A stretch of DNA of 64,000 nt. Source: Klebsormidium nitens. Lineage: Eukaryota > Streptophyta > Klebsormidiophyceae > Klebsormidiales > Klebsormidiaceae. Under the pieces are notes generated by a model. The model saw only the letters and a list, made by a program, of their open reading frames with translations, did no database searches and was not told where the DNA came from. Below are positions 12,301 through 23,832 of the stretch, piece by piece. A program made the position numbers and the translations under genes. Where the stretch lies: NCBI GenBank assembly GCA_000708835.1, contig DF237076.1, forward strand, positions 1 through 64,000. The letters run 5' to 3'. Position 1 is the first letter of the stretch; each line of letters opens with the position of its first letter.

Positions 12301-12387
12301 CTTTGGTTTGCAGGCGAACTTCTTCGAGTTGACGGTGGGCTTTCGCTAACAAATTGGTTCAATACACAAGAGATGATGAGATCATAA
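9323..12387 (+). CDS. Short-chain dehydrogenase/reductase (classical SDR)
   Basis: Seven exons close in phase: 9323-9377, 10031-10215, 10589-10628, 10847-10950, 11488-11700, 11967-12108 and 12314-12387, giving 270 residues, the normal size for a classical SDR. The product should be an NAD(P)H-dependent oxidoreductase on an alcohol or ketone; the substrate is not evident. Visible motifs are the cofactor-binding TGGSSGVG near residue 18, LLARNEE (an Arg after strand 2, which usually favours NADPH), the ADLTE turn, and the active site YNVAK with its catalytic Ser 13 residues before the Tyr. The structural NNAG motif is replaced by IANGAN. There is a C-terminal VDGG motif before the end LTNWFNTQEMMRS. 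No signal or transit peptide is evident, so it is probably cytosolic. The exon borders are canonical GT-AG. Confidence 0.93.
9708..9833. repeat. Two tandem copies, 63 bp period, in SDR intron 1
   Basis: The block GATCCTGAGGCGTTCTGG followed by an ACCAACTCT segment occurs at 9708 and again at 9771, with similar but diverged sequence filling the rest of each unit. It lies wholly in intron 1 of the SDR gene (9378-10030) and has no coding meaning. Confidence 0.75.
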
Positions 12388-14015
12388 GCCGCCTGGTCAG
12401 AATTTCCAATCCCTGACCATGTTGCCCTTTTCGAGGCTGAGGGATCTTAGAACGCTGAAGAGTTGCTCGGATTCAAAGTTCATGCATCTTGAGTGGATCT
12501 AACTCCCTGTTCCCATCTTCAATCCGAGATTGCAGCATCTGGTGTGCGATCCTATTCTGAGCTCAACGTACAATGTAGTCGCATATGTACCCGTTGAACC
12601 GCTTACGACATGCCAGCGTAAGGTTGATGTAGTGATATGGCCAATCTGATAGGACGGTCCCCAATCGACGCTCGGTTGATTACATCAATCCTCGTTTCAT
12701 GAAAAACGATTTCGTGCAAGCGTACGTATAATGATTGAATGTTAAATTTCTCTCAAGGTGCCTTGCCTTGCGAAGTCTGCACTGTATACTCTCCATTTTG
12801 AATTGCCCGGTTGCATGTGCGGCATGCATGCACGGTCGATAGAGCTGTGGATACAAAAGGTGTCCAATCAAGTGCCGGACAGCTTCCGACCGACGAAAGC
12901 GCAATGTTTGCAGAATTGTGCATATACACTGATCGAATCCACGAATCTCAATGCCAACGTTACAAAAGACATATGCCGCGCTGATGCATGCAATGCGAGA
13001 AAGTCGGAAACCGAATCTTGATCATCGCGTTAACGAAGTGACATACCCTTATAGACCCTCATGCCATACACTGTTTATGCGCATAGCATGGTGCACGAAG
13101 CTGGTGGTGTGACCGCGGTGGACTGTTGCTTCAAGGCCGATACTTGCCATTGTAGATGGTGGTTTGACCACCGGTGAATGCTTGCTTCAAGGCCAACATC
13201 TGTCCAACTAGGCGCATGACTGGTGCTGGGCGACAGTGCCGTGCATATGACCTGATACTCAGACGCGTCACCCGTCTCAACCACAGCCGCCGAGAAGTCG
13301 ATCTACTAACGACCTGTCAAAAGGGGTTAAAGAAGTTAGTTGGGGTCATTGGTCATGAACGTAGTGTAAAAGGCTATTTCGGAAATGAGCTACGAATCGT
13401 CATGTCTGGTTCGACTCTCGGTTTAACTTTACACCGCAAATTGAAGAAGCTGCGCGGTCTGCACTGTAATCACAGCGGTGCACCCTGGCTGGTACTGTGA
13501 AGTGGGCGCAAAGTGATGATGAGACGACCGGTGGCCACAAGCAGAGTCGCTCCGCTCGAAATGCACCATCATAGTGGCAACTCGAAGGTGACGGGTCTGA
13601 TTGGGCACGTGAACAGGTTGAAGAAACGCTGTAACCGCAAGGTACTTGATGTTTCCACTGACGCGGACAGCTTGACAAAGACCTGAAAAAGGCTTTCCCG
13701 ACACAAATGCCTACCAAATTGGTCCGCTACTTTCACAAACATATACTTTATTCCCATAACCGCATGTGCTGATCAAATGAGTTCTCGGAAACTCAAGGAT
13801 CACTGCAATGTGTCGTCAGTACTGTTTCGGCAGGGAAGGGAGCGGACTGACGCTTTCAAACAGAGGTTTAGAGTCTGACAGGTCCCTAGCAGAGCTGCCG
13901 ACTTCAAACAATCACTTCAGTCTCCTGCCTAGAAACAAGAATTCGGAGGGTGTTGAAAGTCGCACTCACGTATCGGCTCAATCAACCCGCTTTGCTGGTT
14001 CAAAAGGGGTTCGCC
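12388..14015. other. Intergenic, no confident gene
   Basis: ORFs on both strands are short, overlap and lack protein-like composition. A diverged tandem duplication with 55 bp period occurs at 13102-13156 and 13157-13211, sharing TGGTGGT and TGCTTCAAGGCC. No RNA gene or promoter could be identified. Confidence 0.5.
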
Positions 14016-14360
14016 ATGAGCTCCTCAGCGGCATCCGGCAGCACACGCTGCAAGACGGGGAAGACGCCGTCCGTCATGAACGTCATAAGCGTCGTTTCAG
14101 ACGACGGCACTGCTCGATCGTTTACAGAAGCAGGCCACTTGAACCGAATTCCACCTGCAGTTGCAAGGATCGTGATGCACGCTGGAGGAATGCCGAAGGT
14201 GTGGAAGCTTGTGGTTAAGCCCCTGCGTGCCGACAAAACGACTGCGAAGAGACAGGAGAGTCATCCTTATGGGACCCAAACGACACGCAATGCTTCCCTA
14301 CTTCTGGAAACAATCGCATCACTTGCCGACCGAGGAGCTTTGCCGCCCTCGTCCGCGTAG
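14016..14360 (+). CDS. Weak candidate: small hypothetical protein
   Basis: This is a single open frame of 114 codons that starts MSSSAASGS and contains a moderately protein-like central part (SFTEAGHLNRIPPAVARIVM). I do not recognise it. It has no signal peptide or membrane segment, no tandem motif and no neighbour that explains it. The opposite strand is also open over much of the same stretch, which lowers confidence. It may be a chance ORF or a fragment of an old element. Confidence 0.2.
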   Translation: MSSSAASGSTRCKTGKTPSVMNVISVVSDDGTARSFTEAGHLNRIPPAVARIVMHAGGMPKVWKLVVKPLRADKTTAKRQESHPYGTQTTRNASLLLETIASLADRGALPPSSA

Positions 14361-15563
14361 CTCCGCATGCAGCCGAGCATCGAGTGACTGATCGTCATTT
14401 TTCCTACTGATCGGGTGATTTTGAAAAGTCACCAACAGCCGGATATTCAAAGGCGTACCTTACAGTTGAAGTGCGTGTAACACTGGCGGCCGTAGGTCTC
14501 CAGCGCTCGCGCACATGTGTCTCACCGTCACGAGCTGCGAGCTGCCTTGTTTTGTGGCGCCAGGATCAGAAGCCACGCCAGCACGGCCCAGATGCCGTCC
14601 TTCTCGTGGATGTGGTCCGAGCCTGCAAAGCAACAAACATAGGAGAGCATTCAGAACAGAAGAGAGGAGCACAAGCGACAAACAAGCACCGGATTGAAAC
14701 TTGGTGCGCGGCCACAGGGCGACCTGACATCTGGCGGTGGTCGTCGATCTTCGGCCCAACCGAGAAGCAACAAACGGTCCCTTGCAAACAGAAGACATGA
14801 AAGGGTCGTAGGAATTACGCACGGCAGCGCTGCAAGACTTGCGATGCCAACAACACGTAAGTCATGCAGGCATAGAGTCTCAACGCTTCCTTCAGTTCCA
14901 GCTTCCTGCATTTTCCGTGGCTCCTTTTTCCACCTTTAATTGACTACTTCATCCGAGCCCATGCGATTGCGCCCTCTGCCCCGCTTCACGCTTTCTCTTC
15001 TTCCACTACAATACACCGAGCTTTGACGTGTCACAAAGGAGCTTACCCTTTTCAAAGACCTTCCTTCCAATGACCGAACAGAAGCCGGAATCCAGGAGAG
15101 CTCGAGGAGTCCCCACTAAAGAGTACCTGCACCCAATAGGAGCAATTGATGGACCCTGAACTGGAGATTAGCATTCGGCCTCCTGACCTGACTGGTCCTC
15201 ATGAGATGGGGAACTGCAACCAGTCCGCTTTTGCCGATGTTTTAGATGTGATTGAAAATGCATCTGAAGCATAACACCGGCTACTTCTCCAGCCTCAAAA
15301 AATAATTGGCTACAAAAGCTTTATGCTTTAAACTTTCTTTGCAAGAATGGGATACGAGTCCGTCGGTTTCCTTCGATCATTCAATACCATGTTACAATGA
15401 CTGCCAAACTGATTTTCCCGCATTTTGGATCCGTCACATAGCTAGAAAGACTCCTGTAATGCAACCCTCAGGCAGGATGTCCTTGGAGTTTTGCGAGTTC
15501 TGACGGTTCGAAACCCCTACCTTTTCGTCAATACGGCGGACAGTTTGTTGCTTCCAGGGGCAC
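14361..15563. other. Intergenic downstream of the zinc-unit gene
   Basis: Several short overlapping ORFs occur on both strands around 14.46-14.94 kb without convincing composition. The 3' end of the minus-strand zinc-unit gene faces into this stretch. I see no repeat or RNA gene. Confidence 0.45.
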
Positions 15564-16625
15564 CTAAGACTCGGAGGGCGTTGCTTTGAGTGCGGTGCCC
15601 TCTTTCCTGGCCCTCCATTGTCGCTTTGACCTGACGCTGTCGCATGCCTTGCAAAGACTGTCCAGACCATCGACGGCGCCTGGTACCTTCTTCATCTCAG
15701 CGGGGGGCTTGCGCAGTTGGCACACCCTGCAGCGCTTCATCATCGGCTGCACAAGAACGCCGGACTTCTTCCGTTTGACATACTCAAGCCGGTTGTGGTC
15801 GCTGCAGCAGATCTTGCAGGTTGGGTGAAGGCCGCTGCGAGCTCTCTTGCACGACGCGAAGTCGTCCGGGGGCTTGACCTTCCCGCAGCGATTGCAGCAC
15901 TGGGGAGTGTCCGCAGGAGCTTTGGCCGGATATGTCTTGCAATACAGCGCTACGCAGCCCCGGCAGCGCAAGTTGAATCCATCCTTTCTGCTGATGTCCG
16001 ACCCGAAGTCACGCAGCTCCTTCACAAGCCCGCAGCGCGAGCACTTCCGAGCCCTCTCCCAGGCTTCCTCGACACTCAACGTGAGCTGATGATTCTTTGC
16101 GCCAGACTTCTTTGCTCTAAGAGCTGCGGAGCACGCGCGGCACTCATCCTTGTGCAGCTCGACGTACTTCCTCATTTCAAAGTCGCACAGCAGCTTCGCA
16201 TGACCGCACCGGGGGCACACTTTCGTGGAACCATTGTCAGGCCCGACTGCCGATGCCTCCGCTTGTGCGTATTCTAACTCTTCTCTCGCTTCAACAGCGC
16301 CTTGTCTACTTGAGCAGATTGGCGTCTCCCGTCCGTCCGCCGCAACTCGAATGACAGGCGCCAAGCAATGCCTTCTAGCCTCTGAATGATTGCTAAAGAG
16401 GCTGATTCTACAGATCAGCTTGCAGCGATGCTGAGCAACCAAACCCCCGGAACGGCTGATGCCATTGGTGGCACAACTAAGGAGCCCCTCTTTCCACCTA
16501 CCACAATTAGCCTTGCCGCTTATGAGAGGAGTGCAGACAAAGCGAATCGCGAATGCTGCTTCAGGTGCTTTGGCGGGAGCCAGTGCAGGTCTTGCCGTTG
16601 CAGGCGCCACCATAACGTTTGCCAT
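15564..16625 (-). CDS. Four-unit CxxC zinc-ribbon-like protein, probably organelle-targeted
   Basis: This is one uninterrupted frame of 353 residues. From about residue 135 to 335 there are four tandem units, each CxxCGxxK (CxxCxxxK in the last), a short acidic/aromatic DF-type turn, a basic helix-like stretch and a second Cys pair. They start CPRCGHAKLLCDF, CSRCGLVKELRDF, CNRCGKVKPPDDF and CRVCQLRKPPAEM, and end C-x2-C or, in the third, CKICCS. Each should bind one zinc ion. Similar single units precede HNH or phage-type recombination endonucleases and also occur alone in plant and algal proteins. No HNH nuclease motif is visible here. The first ~60 residues are Ala/Pro/Ser-rich with few acidic residues, like a plastid transit peptide (inference). 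Nucleic-acid binding is plausible but not shown. The gene is intronless, unlike most neighbours. Confidence 0.75.
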   Translation of the reverse strand: MANVMVAPATARPALAPAKAPEAAFAIRFVCTPLISGKANCGRWKEGLLSCATNGISRSGGLVAQHRCKLICRISLFSNHSEARRHCLAPVIRVAADGRETPICSSRQGAVEAREELEYAQAEASAVGPDNGSTKVCPRCGHAKLLCDFEMRKYVELHKDECRACSAALRAKKSGAKNHQLTLSVEEAWERARKCSRCGLVKELRDFGSDISRKDGFNLRCRGCVALYCKTYPAKAPADTPQCCNRCGKVKPPDDFASCKRARSGLHPTCKICCSDHNRLEYVKRKKSGVLVQPMMKRCRVCQLRKPPAEMKKVPGAVDGLDSLCKACDSVRSKRQWRARKEGTALKATPSES

Positions 16626-18202
16626 GAATACGAAGGGCGTCGAATTGCACGCAAGGCCGCGCTTCCTCTGCGCTGGTGCCGCCCCTCAGGCTCTTAATAT
16701 TATAAGTTTAATAATATCAGCAGTTCTGTTCATCATCATGCAATGCAATGCAGAGAGAAGCCCAGTTCTCACTGATAATAGCCAATCAAAACCCAATCCT
16801 GATCACATGGTCATTCCACGTGCACTTTGAACGAATCAGAATCAGGTGCATGAGTCACCGCGGCCGCGCGCCTGCCAGCGCGCGGCCGCGTACGGTTCTC
16901 CTACCTTTATGTATGGGCCCCGTATGGGCTGGCTCAGCCTGGCTGTCTGCACCTCGGCCAAAACATTTCGCGTGTTCTGAATGGTCACATTGATGGTCTC
17001 CCTCATTCCACTGCAAACATTAGACTTAGGTTGCCACGTTACTTGTAAAGTCAAGAGCTGTCATGGCTTGTCTGGAGCCCGCAAATGCACCTGAAGCTGC
17101 AGCCAGCTTCACTTCACGCTTCTCTTTGATCGCAAACTTCTGAATCCTTGCAATTGCCTGCTGAACAGACTGTGTCTAGAATATGTCCTCTGGCCGTCGA
17201 ACCTCCTTCGTTAGTAATCAAGCAAAGGCTTTGCTGCGGTTCAAGCTCTATAAGGGCCCCGGTTCAGTAGCTTCGAAGTGCTCCTACTCGCACAAATGAT
17301 TCGCCGTTGCAAGCAACTTGAAGACGTAGACGTCATCCTATCGACAAAACATTTGTGATTATCAATAGATGCGGCTACCATATACGGTACGGTCAGAGGG
17401 GACAATAATATCCGGCCAAGCTGGATTGGGATGACCAGCATAGGTTGCCGATGCTTTCTACCAGCAATGAAGCTGTGTGGATGCAAGTCATGGGTAGCTC
17501 CAGCAGTGAGTATTTTCAGAGATGGCATGGTGTGCGCGGCTGACTGACGCTTGCAATCGGTCGAGGCGGTTCAGTCGCTTGCATGAATAAATTAATGTTG
17601 CACCATCAAGTGAACTTGAATCATAATCGTACTAGAATGAAGGACGACTGCTTGATCGGTGAGGATAGTATGCATATTTCGTTTTTTGCTTACAGTAGTC
17701 GGATATGCTTGAAAAGAATCTTACAACGGCACCCAAATAAGCTGCGCATCGCACGTGTTTTCTTCGTCTTCGGCTGTGCTGTTTGCAGCATGCCACAGCT
17801 GAAGCTTTTCTAGCTGTTATCTAGACTCCGAGCCCCAGTTCAACACGTTTACAGCCTTCGTATGTTGGTTATACAACAGCTTACTTTAGAATAGCGCACT
17901 AATCAAACTACTGGTTGTTCACACACTATTGAGTGCGAGGTATCCAACACCTGCAAGCTTCCGTATGCGCTACCTTGTTTTGTATCTCCCTCCCTGACGA
18001 CCCACCCCTCCCCCAATTGCACAGCCCGCTTCTATACACAACGGTGCGACTGACGACAACCTTTCCAGTTATGATCCTGACAACCCTGCCATGTGCGCGA
18101 GTTTTACCTTTTCAAACGCAAATGAATATTAGCAGCCAACACAAGTTTCTACAGGTTATATGAAAAGCAGTAAGAGCTGCGCTCGTATGCTGCCTGTGCT
18201 GC
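16626..18202. other. Intergenic with promoter-proximal GC hairpin
   Basis: This region lies between the start of the zinc-unit gene and the 3' end of the kinase gene. Apart from the hairpin at 16859-16890 it is AT-richer, with scattered short ORFs and no recognisable gene. Confidence 0.5.
16859..16890. repeat. Perfect 13-bp inverted repeat, pure G+C
   Basis: Arms 16859-16871 (CGCGGCCGCGCGC) and 16878-16890 are exact reverse complements with a 6-base loop (CTGCCA). The hairpin lies ~235 bp upstream of the start codon of the minus-strand zinc-unit gene, so it may sit in its promoter or 5' UTR. Confidence 0.85.
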
Positions 18203-21200
18203 CTAAACCGTCACGTCCCCGCCTTGCGCCTTGACCAGCTGCCGCATGCGCGCGAGCAGCAGCTCGAGCCGCCGCGCGAGGTGGGCCGCGGTCGGCCGCG
18301 CGGCCGCGTCTTGCTCCCAGCACGCCTCGACGATGTCAATCAGCGGCTGCCCCACCGCGCGGCACTCCGCGGGCCAGGGGTAGCGGCCGCCGTCCGCCAG
18401 GTGGAGCCGCAGCTCCTGAAGAAGACGAGCGAGAGTTTAGGAAGGGGTTTTAGCGGCCGATCTGGGCATGGACAGAAATTTGGACATCCAGTCCTAGTGA
18501 CAAATCTCCGAATTGCGAGAACGAAGTTTGATTGGTAATCAAAGTCCCGCCCTCTTCTAGATAATTTTCAGAGACTGAAAGGCGAGCGACAAAGAAAAGC
18601 TGCATCCATTGCGATGTCTTGCCGCATCCACTTTACATTTTCGAAGAAACGAATAAGATTCGACTCGACGACGGCAGCAGGGGATGCACTATGGACGGCG
18701 TTCATTCTGCGCTTCGTTTCTGGGGTCACTCACAATGTCGAAAGTAAAGCCATCGGAGGGCAGCCTGCCCGTGACGAGCGTGTAGAAGGTGACGCCAGCC
18801 GCAAAGATGTCCCCCGTCATGTCCTGGGACTGCCGGTCGTGAGCCTCCGGGGGGCAGTAGCCAGCGGTCGACGTCTGCCAGGGAACAGGATTACAGCGGT
18901 TTGAATTTGAGTTTGCACGCTGGCCTGGAACGCACAATTTGTTGAGCTTGCAAGATATTCGCTTGAAGGGGTCCAAAATACGGTCTAGTACACTTCTGTT
19001 AGAGACGATAGCAAAGACTTCAAAACATTAAATGCACTCATATCTCGGCGAATCATCTTCGTAAGGAACCATCTTCGCAGGAGCGGTGCAGATGTAAGCT
19101 GCCTCCAGCATCTTTCCAGCACGAAGGAACGGCGTCAAAAAGACACTTATTTTCCTCCAGACAATCGAGCAGAAGTACGACTGAAAGGTCTTTGTATGTT
19201 GAGAACTAGTTCCAGCCAGCGCTCACCACTCCGCTGGCGGCGGCCTCGTGCGGTCGGAGGGCGAGCCCGAAGTCGCTGACGCAGGGCACTCCCCCGAGCA
19301 GGTGCACGTTGTCCAGCTTGACGTCACGATGCACCACGCCCGCCCGGTGGATGTCCCCGACTCCTCGAGCGATCTCCAGGCCCAGCCACGTGGCCCAGTA
19401 GAAGTCGGCCGCGCTCGCGAGCACCCTGCCCGCGACGAAGAGCGGCGCGGCCGCGTCGGCGAGCGGCAGCAGGAGCGCGACGCGGCCGCGCACCAGGGCG
19501 TACCCCGCGAGCGGCATCACGCGCGGGCCGCGGCACGCGTCCATGAAGCGGGCCTGAAAAGGGAAGCGGGGCGACTTCTTTTTAAGCTGTCGTCAAAACG
19601 GATAGATTGCAAAACACTTTTTCGGGAGACATTAAGAATCGTGAACGGTTTTAGCATATCAAACAGGAGCCCAAGGACATCACGAAGGGCGGACGAAAGC
19701 CTGATCAGCACGTTCGAACCAGAACCGCAAACGAAGCTCTTACGTCTCGTTCGAAATAGGCATTGCAAGACCGATAAGAAGGAATATCTTTCAATCCAGT
19801 CGGCGGAAGAGAGTTTTGCGGATAGATTTAAGCCGCTGAACGTCATTGAAGGCAAAACTTCTTGCTCACCTCGTTGATCTGGTTGTTCAAGTACCGCCCG
19901 TCCTCTCCCGGCAGCTCGACCTTCATCGCGTAGTCGCGCCACGTGCCGGCCTCGTCGGCAGCTCGCACGTGATAGACCACTGCCTCTCCACCCTGTGATT
20001 GAAAGAAGAAGACTGTCAGCGGCGCGCACGGAAGACATTTCATCTTCGCAAAGATCTTCTTGGGGCTGTTATGCAATTGTGAGGAGCATCCGCCCGAAAA
20101 GATGGCCTTTCGTGAGCGTACTGCTTGCGCCGTCGCCAAAAATGCCGAAGCTCCTCAATCTTCTGAAGATTGGAGAAAGCCTCAGTGAATGGACCGAAAG
20201 CGAGAAATTGCAAAGATCAACCAGAGAGTCAAGTGTAAAGGCTATCCGTTGCTGGATTTCAGACGAGATTTATTTCGGCCGAACTCGCAAACCTTCTGCT
20301 CCTCGAGAAATGCCAGACACGCATACGGTTGATGTCAGTTCAGGTATAAAGTGTTGCGATGTTCACTGAAGACGTCAGGAACAATAAACTTACCCGGCCG
20401 AGCTCCTTAACCAGCTTCCACTTGCTGACGAATTTGGGGGGGCACGCGAAGTCCGCAAACAGGTGGTCCAAGGGCCCCTGCGAGGGAAATGAGAAGCAAA
20501 ATGAGCACATGGTCAGGAGATTGGTGGCAGCTTCTGACGTTAGAATGATAGCCTGGGAGCAGAAAGTAGGCGCTGTGGCCTTTGAGATGCTTATAAGCCG
20601 CAGAGAATCCAACTTTTGACTGCCAGGTAAAGAAGAATCAAGGGAGACACGCGAGTTTCAAAACTATCGCTAGTTCCTTTTTTGCAGTTCAACATTCCAA
20701 GAAAACAATGTCCTTCCCTTGGCGACACAGACATGAGAGCTATAACGAAATTCAAGTACATACTACTGAAACTCGCTCAAATCCCGACCCTGAAATGTTG
20801 GTTGCAGTTTCTCACCTTGCTCGGCCGCTGCTCCTCAGCGCCGCTATCGTCTCCCCGCCTGCCGACTTGCGCCTCCTCCAGCGTGGTGTGAATCGGCCCC
20901 TCGTCCATTTCTGCCGCACCCTCAGCCTCCCCCCTCAATTCTGCCGCCACAGGCTCCCCCCAGATCGTTTCTAAATTCCCCTCTGCCGTTCGAACCTCTT
21001 CCACCTCCTGCTCCCTCGCATCAATCTTTTCGATCTCCTTTTTTTGGATGCTTTTTGAGGACTTTTCTGTTGATTCTGCTTCCGGTTCGAGGGACTGCTC
21101 TGGCAGCGGGGGGTAAGAGGCTCCTGAGAACGGGTTGACAGAGGTCTGTGAGAACAGCATGACGTTAGCGGAGGCTGCCCGGGGGATCTCGATCGCGAAG

Positions 21201-22508
21201 GCGTCGCCTGAGAAGAGGCCGACGGGGGTAAGATCCTGGGGGCTCTGCTCCGTCTGAGAATCAGTCGTTTGAGGCACGGGAGCAGGCTGGAACTCAGGAG
21301 CCTGGTTCTCAAGGGGGGCAGGGGCGGAGGGCTTCGCAGCCGCGGATGACGCCTGTGAAAGGATAACACGTTTGCTTTAGCTCGCGGTTCGTTTAAACAT
21401 TGATGAAGTGAAGCTTCCAAGAGGTTGTAAACCGGGAAGGGAGTAACACATGTGAGCAAATCACGTTGCTTGACTCTGACCTTCTCCCCCCAGAGATTGC
21501 TTTGCTGAATGAAGAATTTTTTCTCAAGCTTGGAGTAGATGCGTTGGAAAACCAAGTGACGACCTGATACCAGATTTTCTATGTCTGACACTGGTTTTAA
21601 ACTGCTCCAGCAAACACAGTGCAAACGTTTTCATGAGGTTTCAGCACACCTAAAAATAATACCAGGATCTCAAAAAACATTCCACTCCATTGATTTCACC
21701 AGTAAATTTACTCTGCTTCAAACCAAGAGCAGCTTTTAGCCACTTGGTAAACAATAGGAACCTAAACAAACATGAACAGCCACAGAATCTCTATAATTCC
21801 AGAAAGCCTTGAAACTCGACCAAAATTTGGTTCGTACGAGTTACAAAGAGAGATACGAGGCTTCAAGGAAAGCAGGTCAAAAGAACAAGAGACACAGATC
21901 GATGTCATGACTTTCCAACAGTAAAAGACTGTTAGTGAGTATTAAACCTGATGGTTTCGAAGGAAAAATCTACAAAAGATTGTCTGTCACTACATCTCAC
22001 CAAAAGAAAGATGCATCATTCCTCACTCCTACAAGATAAAGTGCATCAGGCTAACACGTTTCAGTTTGTTCAAAAGTTCTGTCTTCAGAGGTTTTTTTCA
22101 TGAACAAACAACAAATGCCAAGTCTGTCTGAAAAGGAAAGGGCAGCTCGAGCAGACTCACCGGCTCAATTTCTGTCTCTCCTGCCTCGAGGAACTCGACC
22201 TCAGCCTCCTCCTCCTGCCTCCTTCCTCCCTCTCCTCCCTCCTGCACATCCCCCTCCTCTCCTCCCTCCTGAACAAGCACCCCCTCCTGCTCTCCCTCCT
22301 GAACATCCCCCCCTGAAATCTCGCCATCATCCACCAGCGGGGCCTCCCGTGCATTCTGCAGACGCTCCCCCCCCGCTGGGACGACCTCAAATCCTGTAGC
22401 TGCGCTCAAGCTGCTGTACACGCAGTCTCTGACTGCGGCGTTAAGTGCAGAGGCACCGTCAACGCAAAAGTCTACTAGTGTCTGGAAACCGCAGAACAGA
22501 GCCTCCAT
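18203..22508 (-). CDS. Protein kinase with long acidic N-terminal region
   Basis: Seven exons, all phase 0: 22508-22161, 21352-20816, 20477-20394, 19992-19870, 19553-19227, 18874-18734 and 18415-18203, giving 590 residues. The kinase domain fills about residues 310-590. It shows a Gly-rich loop (ELGRGGEAVVYHV), the ATP-anchoring Lys in YAMKVE (~347), a helix-C Glu in QINEARF, catalytic VVHRDVKLDN (Asp ~441, an RD kinase), DFG in VSDFGLA (~458), and YCPPEA in place of APE. The domain ends with the usual ACWEQDAARPTA. All catalytic residues are present, so it should be active. Residues 1-295 are low complexity. The first exon encodes a Glu/Gly/Gln run (EGGEEGDVQEGGEGG) after a Cys- and Ala-containing hydrophobic start (MEALFCGFQTLVDF). 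No receptor-type membrane span is clear. The substrate is unknown. Confidence 0.92.
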
Positions 22509-23832
22509 CTTGCTAAGCGCTGATCACAACTACTCTAGGCTAGCTCGTGAGCAAACTCGCAGGGGCGCAGCACGCAACGAAAGCACAAGCACGTCGCTAA
22601 TGAGGGCGCCAGTGCGCTCGAAGCTGTATCTCTCTGTAGCAGAGAAATGAGGGCATTGTTGACGAAGCAGAAAGTTTCGTGTCATCATTCATGCAAGCTC
22701 GAAGTCGCGGCACAACGCGCAGCGCGGATCGCGCGGCCGCCGCGCGTCGTTTAGGCCGCTTGCGGCCGGGCCGCCGCCCGGCCGTTCAAGCTGGTTCAAG
22801 CCCTGCCTTATGCCCTGCCTCCATCAGGGCCGAGAACCTCAAACCTTGCAAGTGCTAGGTACACACCAGCCTAGACGGTACGGTTGGCATGCCCGCACGC
22901 GATTCATGCATGGGCCCATCAACTTGATCTACCGTACACACGTCATCAACCAAACAAACGGGTTGATGTTTGTATGTATGGTTCATAGTCATGCCAGATC
23001 ACAGGTCGTGGGCGCGCGCGTTGCATGTGTAAAGTTAGGGCGCGGGCCCTAAACTTATCTAATGATATACATTTGTGCGCAGCCGGCTTGGATTTGATTA
23101 ACCCTCTCATACTTAATCTGTAATTTCGGTAATTCTATCTTCGATGCTCAGGTGGCTGATTTAGTGACGCAAATCACATGCCAGAAGGCCCATGCACTTT
23201 GTAAAACGGCGTGACATGTCAGTTTCATGGATTGAACATGCATGCCATGTGAGCCTCATCGGAATCTACATGCAACTGCGACAGGCCTCGACAGCCGCCT
23301 CTGTATACCACGATCAACTCAGCGCCAAAGTACCCAAACGTCGTTCAGTGACGACGTATGGTAGGAAAGGTGTGTCACTGTTGATAGTTAAAATAAGTAT
23401 AAGAATCCACAGGCATGGGCAACAGCAGACTCGCTCCGACAACTCAAGCAATAAGCAGATAGATCATTGTTTTTAGTCAAGGTTTCAAGAAAGGTAACCA
23501 ACGGTCACCAACTTTCCAGGGTCAAAGTGGCCTACTGTAGCACGCGTGCCAGTCTGCTTGCTTATTGTGTGAGAGAGTGTTCAAAATAAAGGTTCGTGTT
23601 CGACCTGCGATATGCTAGGCATCTCCTATCATACTCAAATCGCTCTCATTTGACTTAGTCTGCCGCTCTTTCTGGTCCCCAACTTGAACAGCCAACTTCG
23701 AAGTTCAACGAGCGTGATATCGGATCAACCCAGAGCAACACTTTGCATCCGCTGCGCCTCAAATCGCTATACAAGCCTATCATCAAGTTAGTAGTTAGGA
23801 AGTAATTTCAGCTGCCCCTAACCGGCAAGTGA
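22509..23832. other. Intergenic between kinase 5' end and ORP 3' end, with GC hairpins
   Basis: This region probably holds the kinase promoter. Two GC hairpins at 22730-22783 are listed separately. The remaining sequence has only short, composition-poor ORFs. Confidence 0.5.
22730..22783. repeat. Two adjacent GC hairpins upstream of the kinase gene
   Basis: 22730-22736 (CGCGCGG) pairs with 22740-22746, loop 3. 22764-22771 (GGCCGGGC) pairs with 22776-22783, loop 4. They lie ~220-275 bp upstream of the kinase start codon, a placement like the hairpin before the zinc-unit gene. Confidence 0.8.

Noticed and set aside
19248-19877. 209-codon plus-strand ORF
   Set aside because: It overlaps the kinase exon that carries HRD and DFG on the minus strand.
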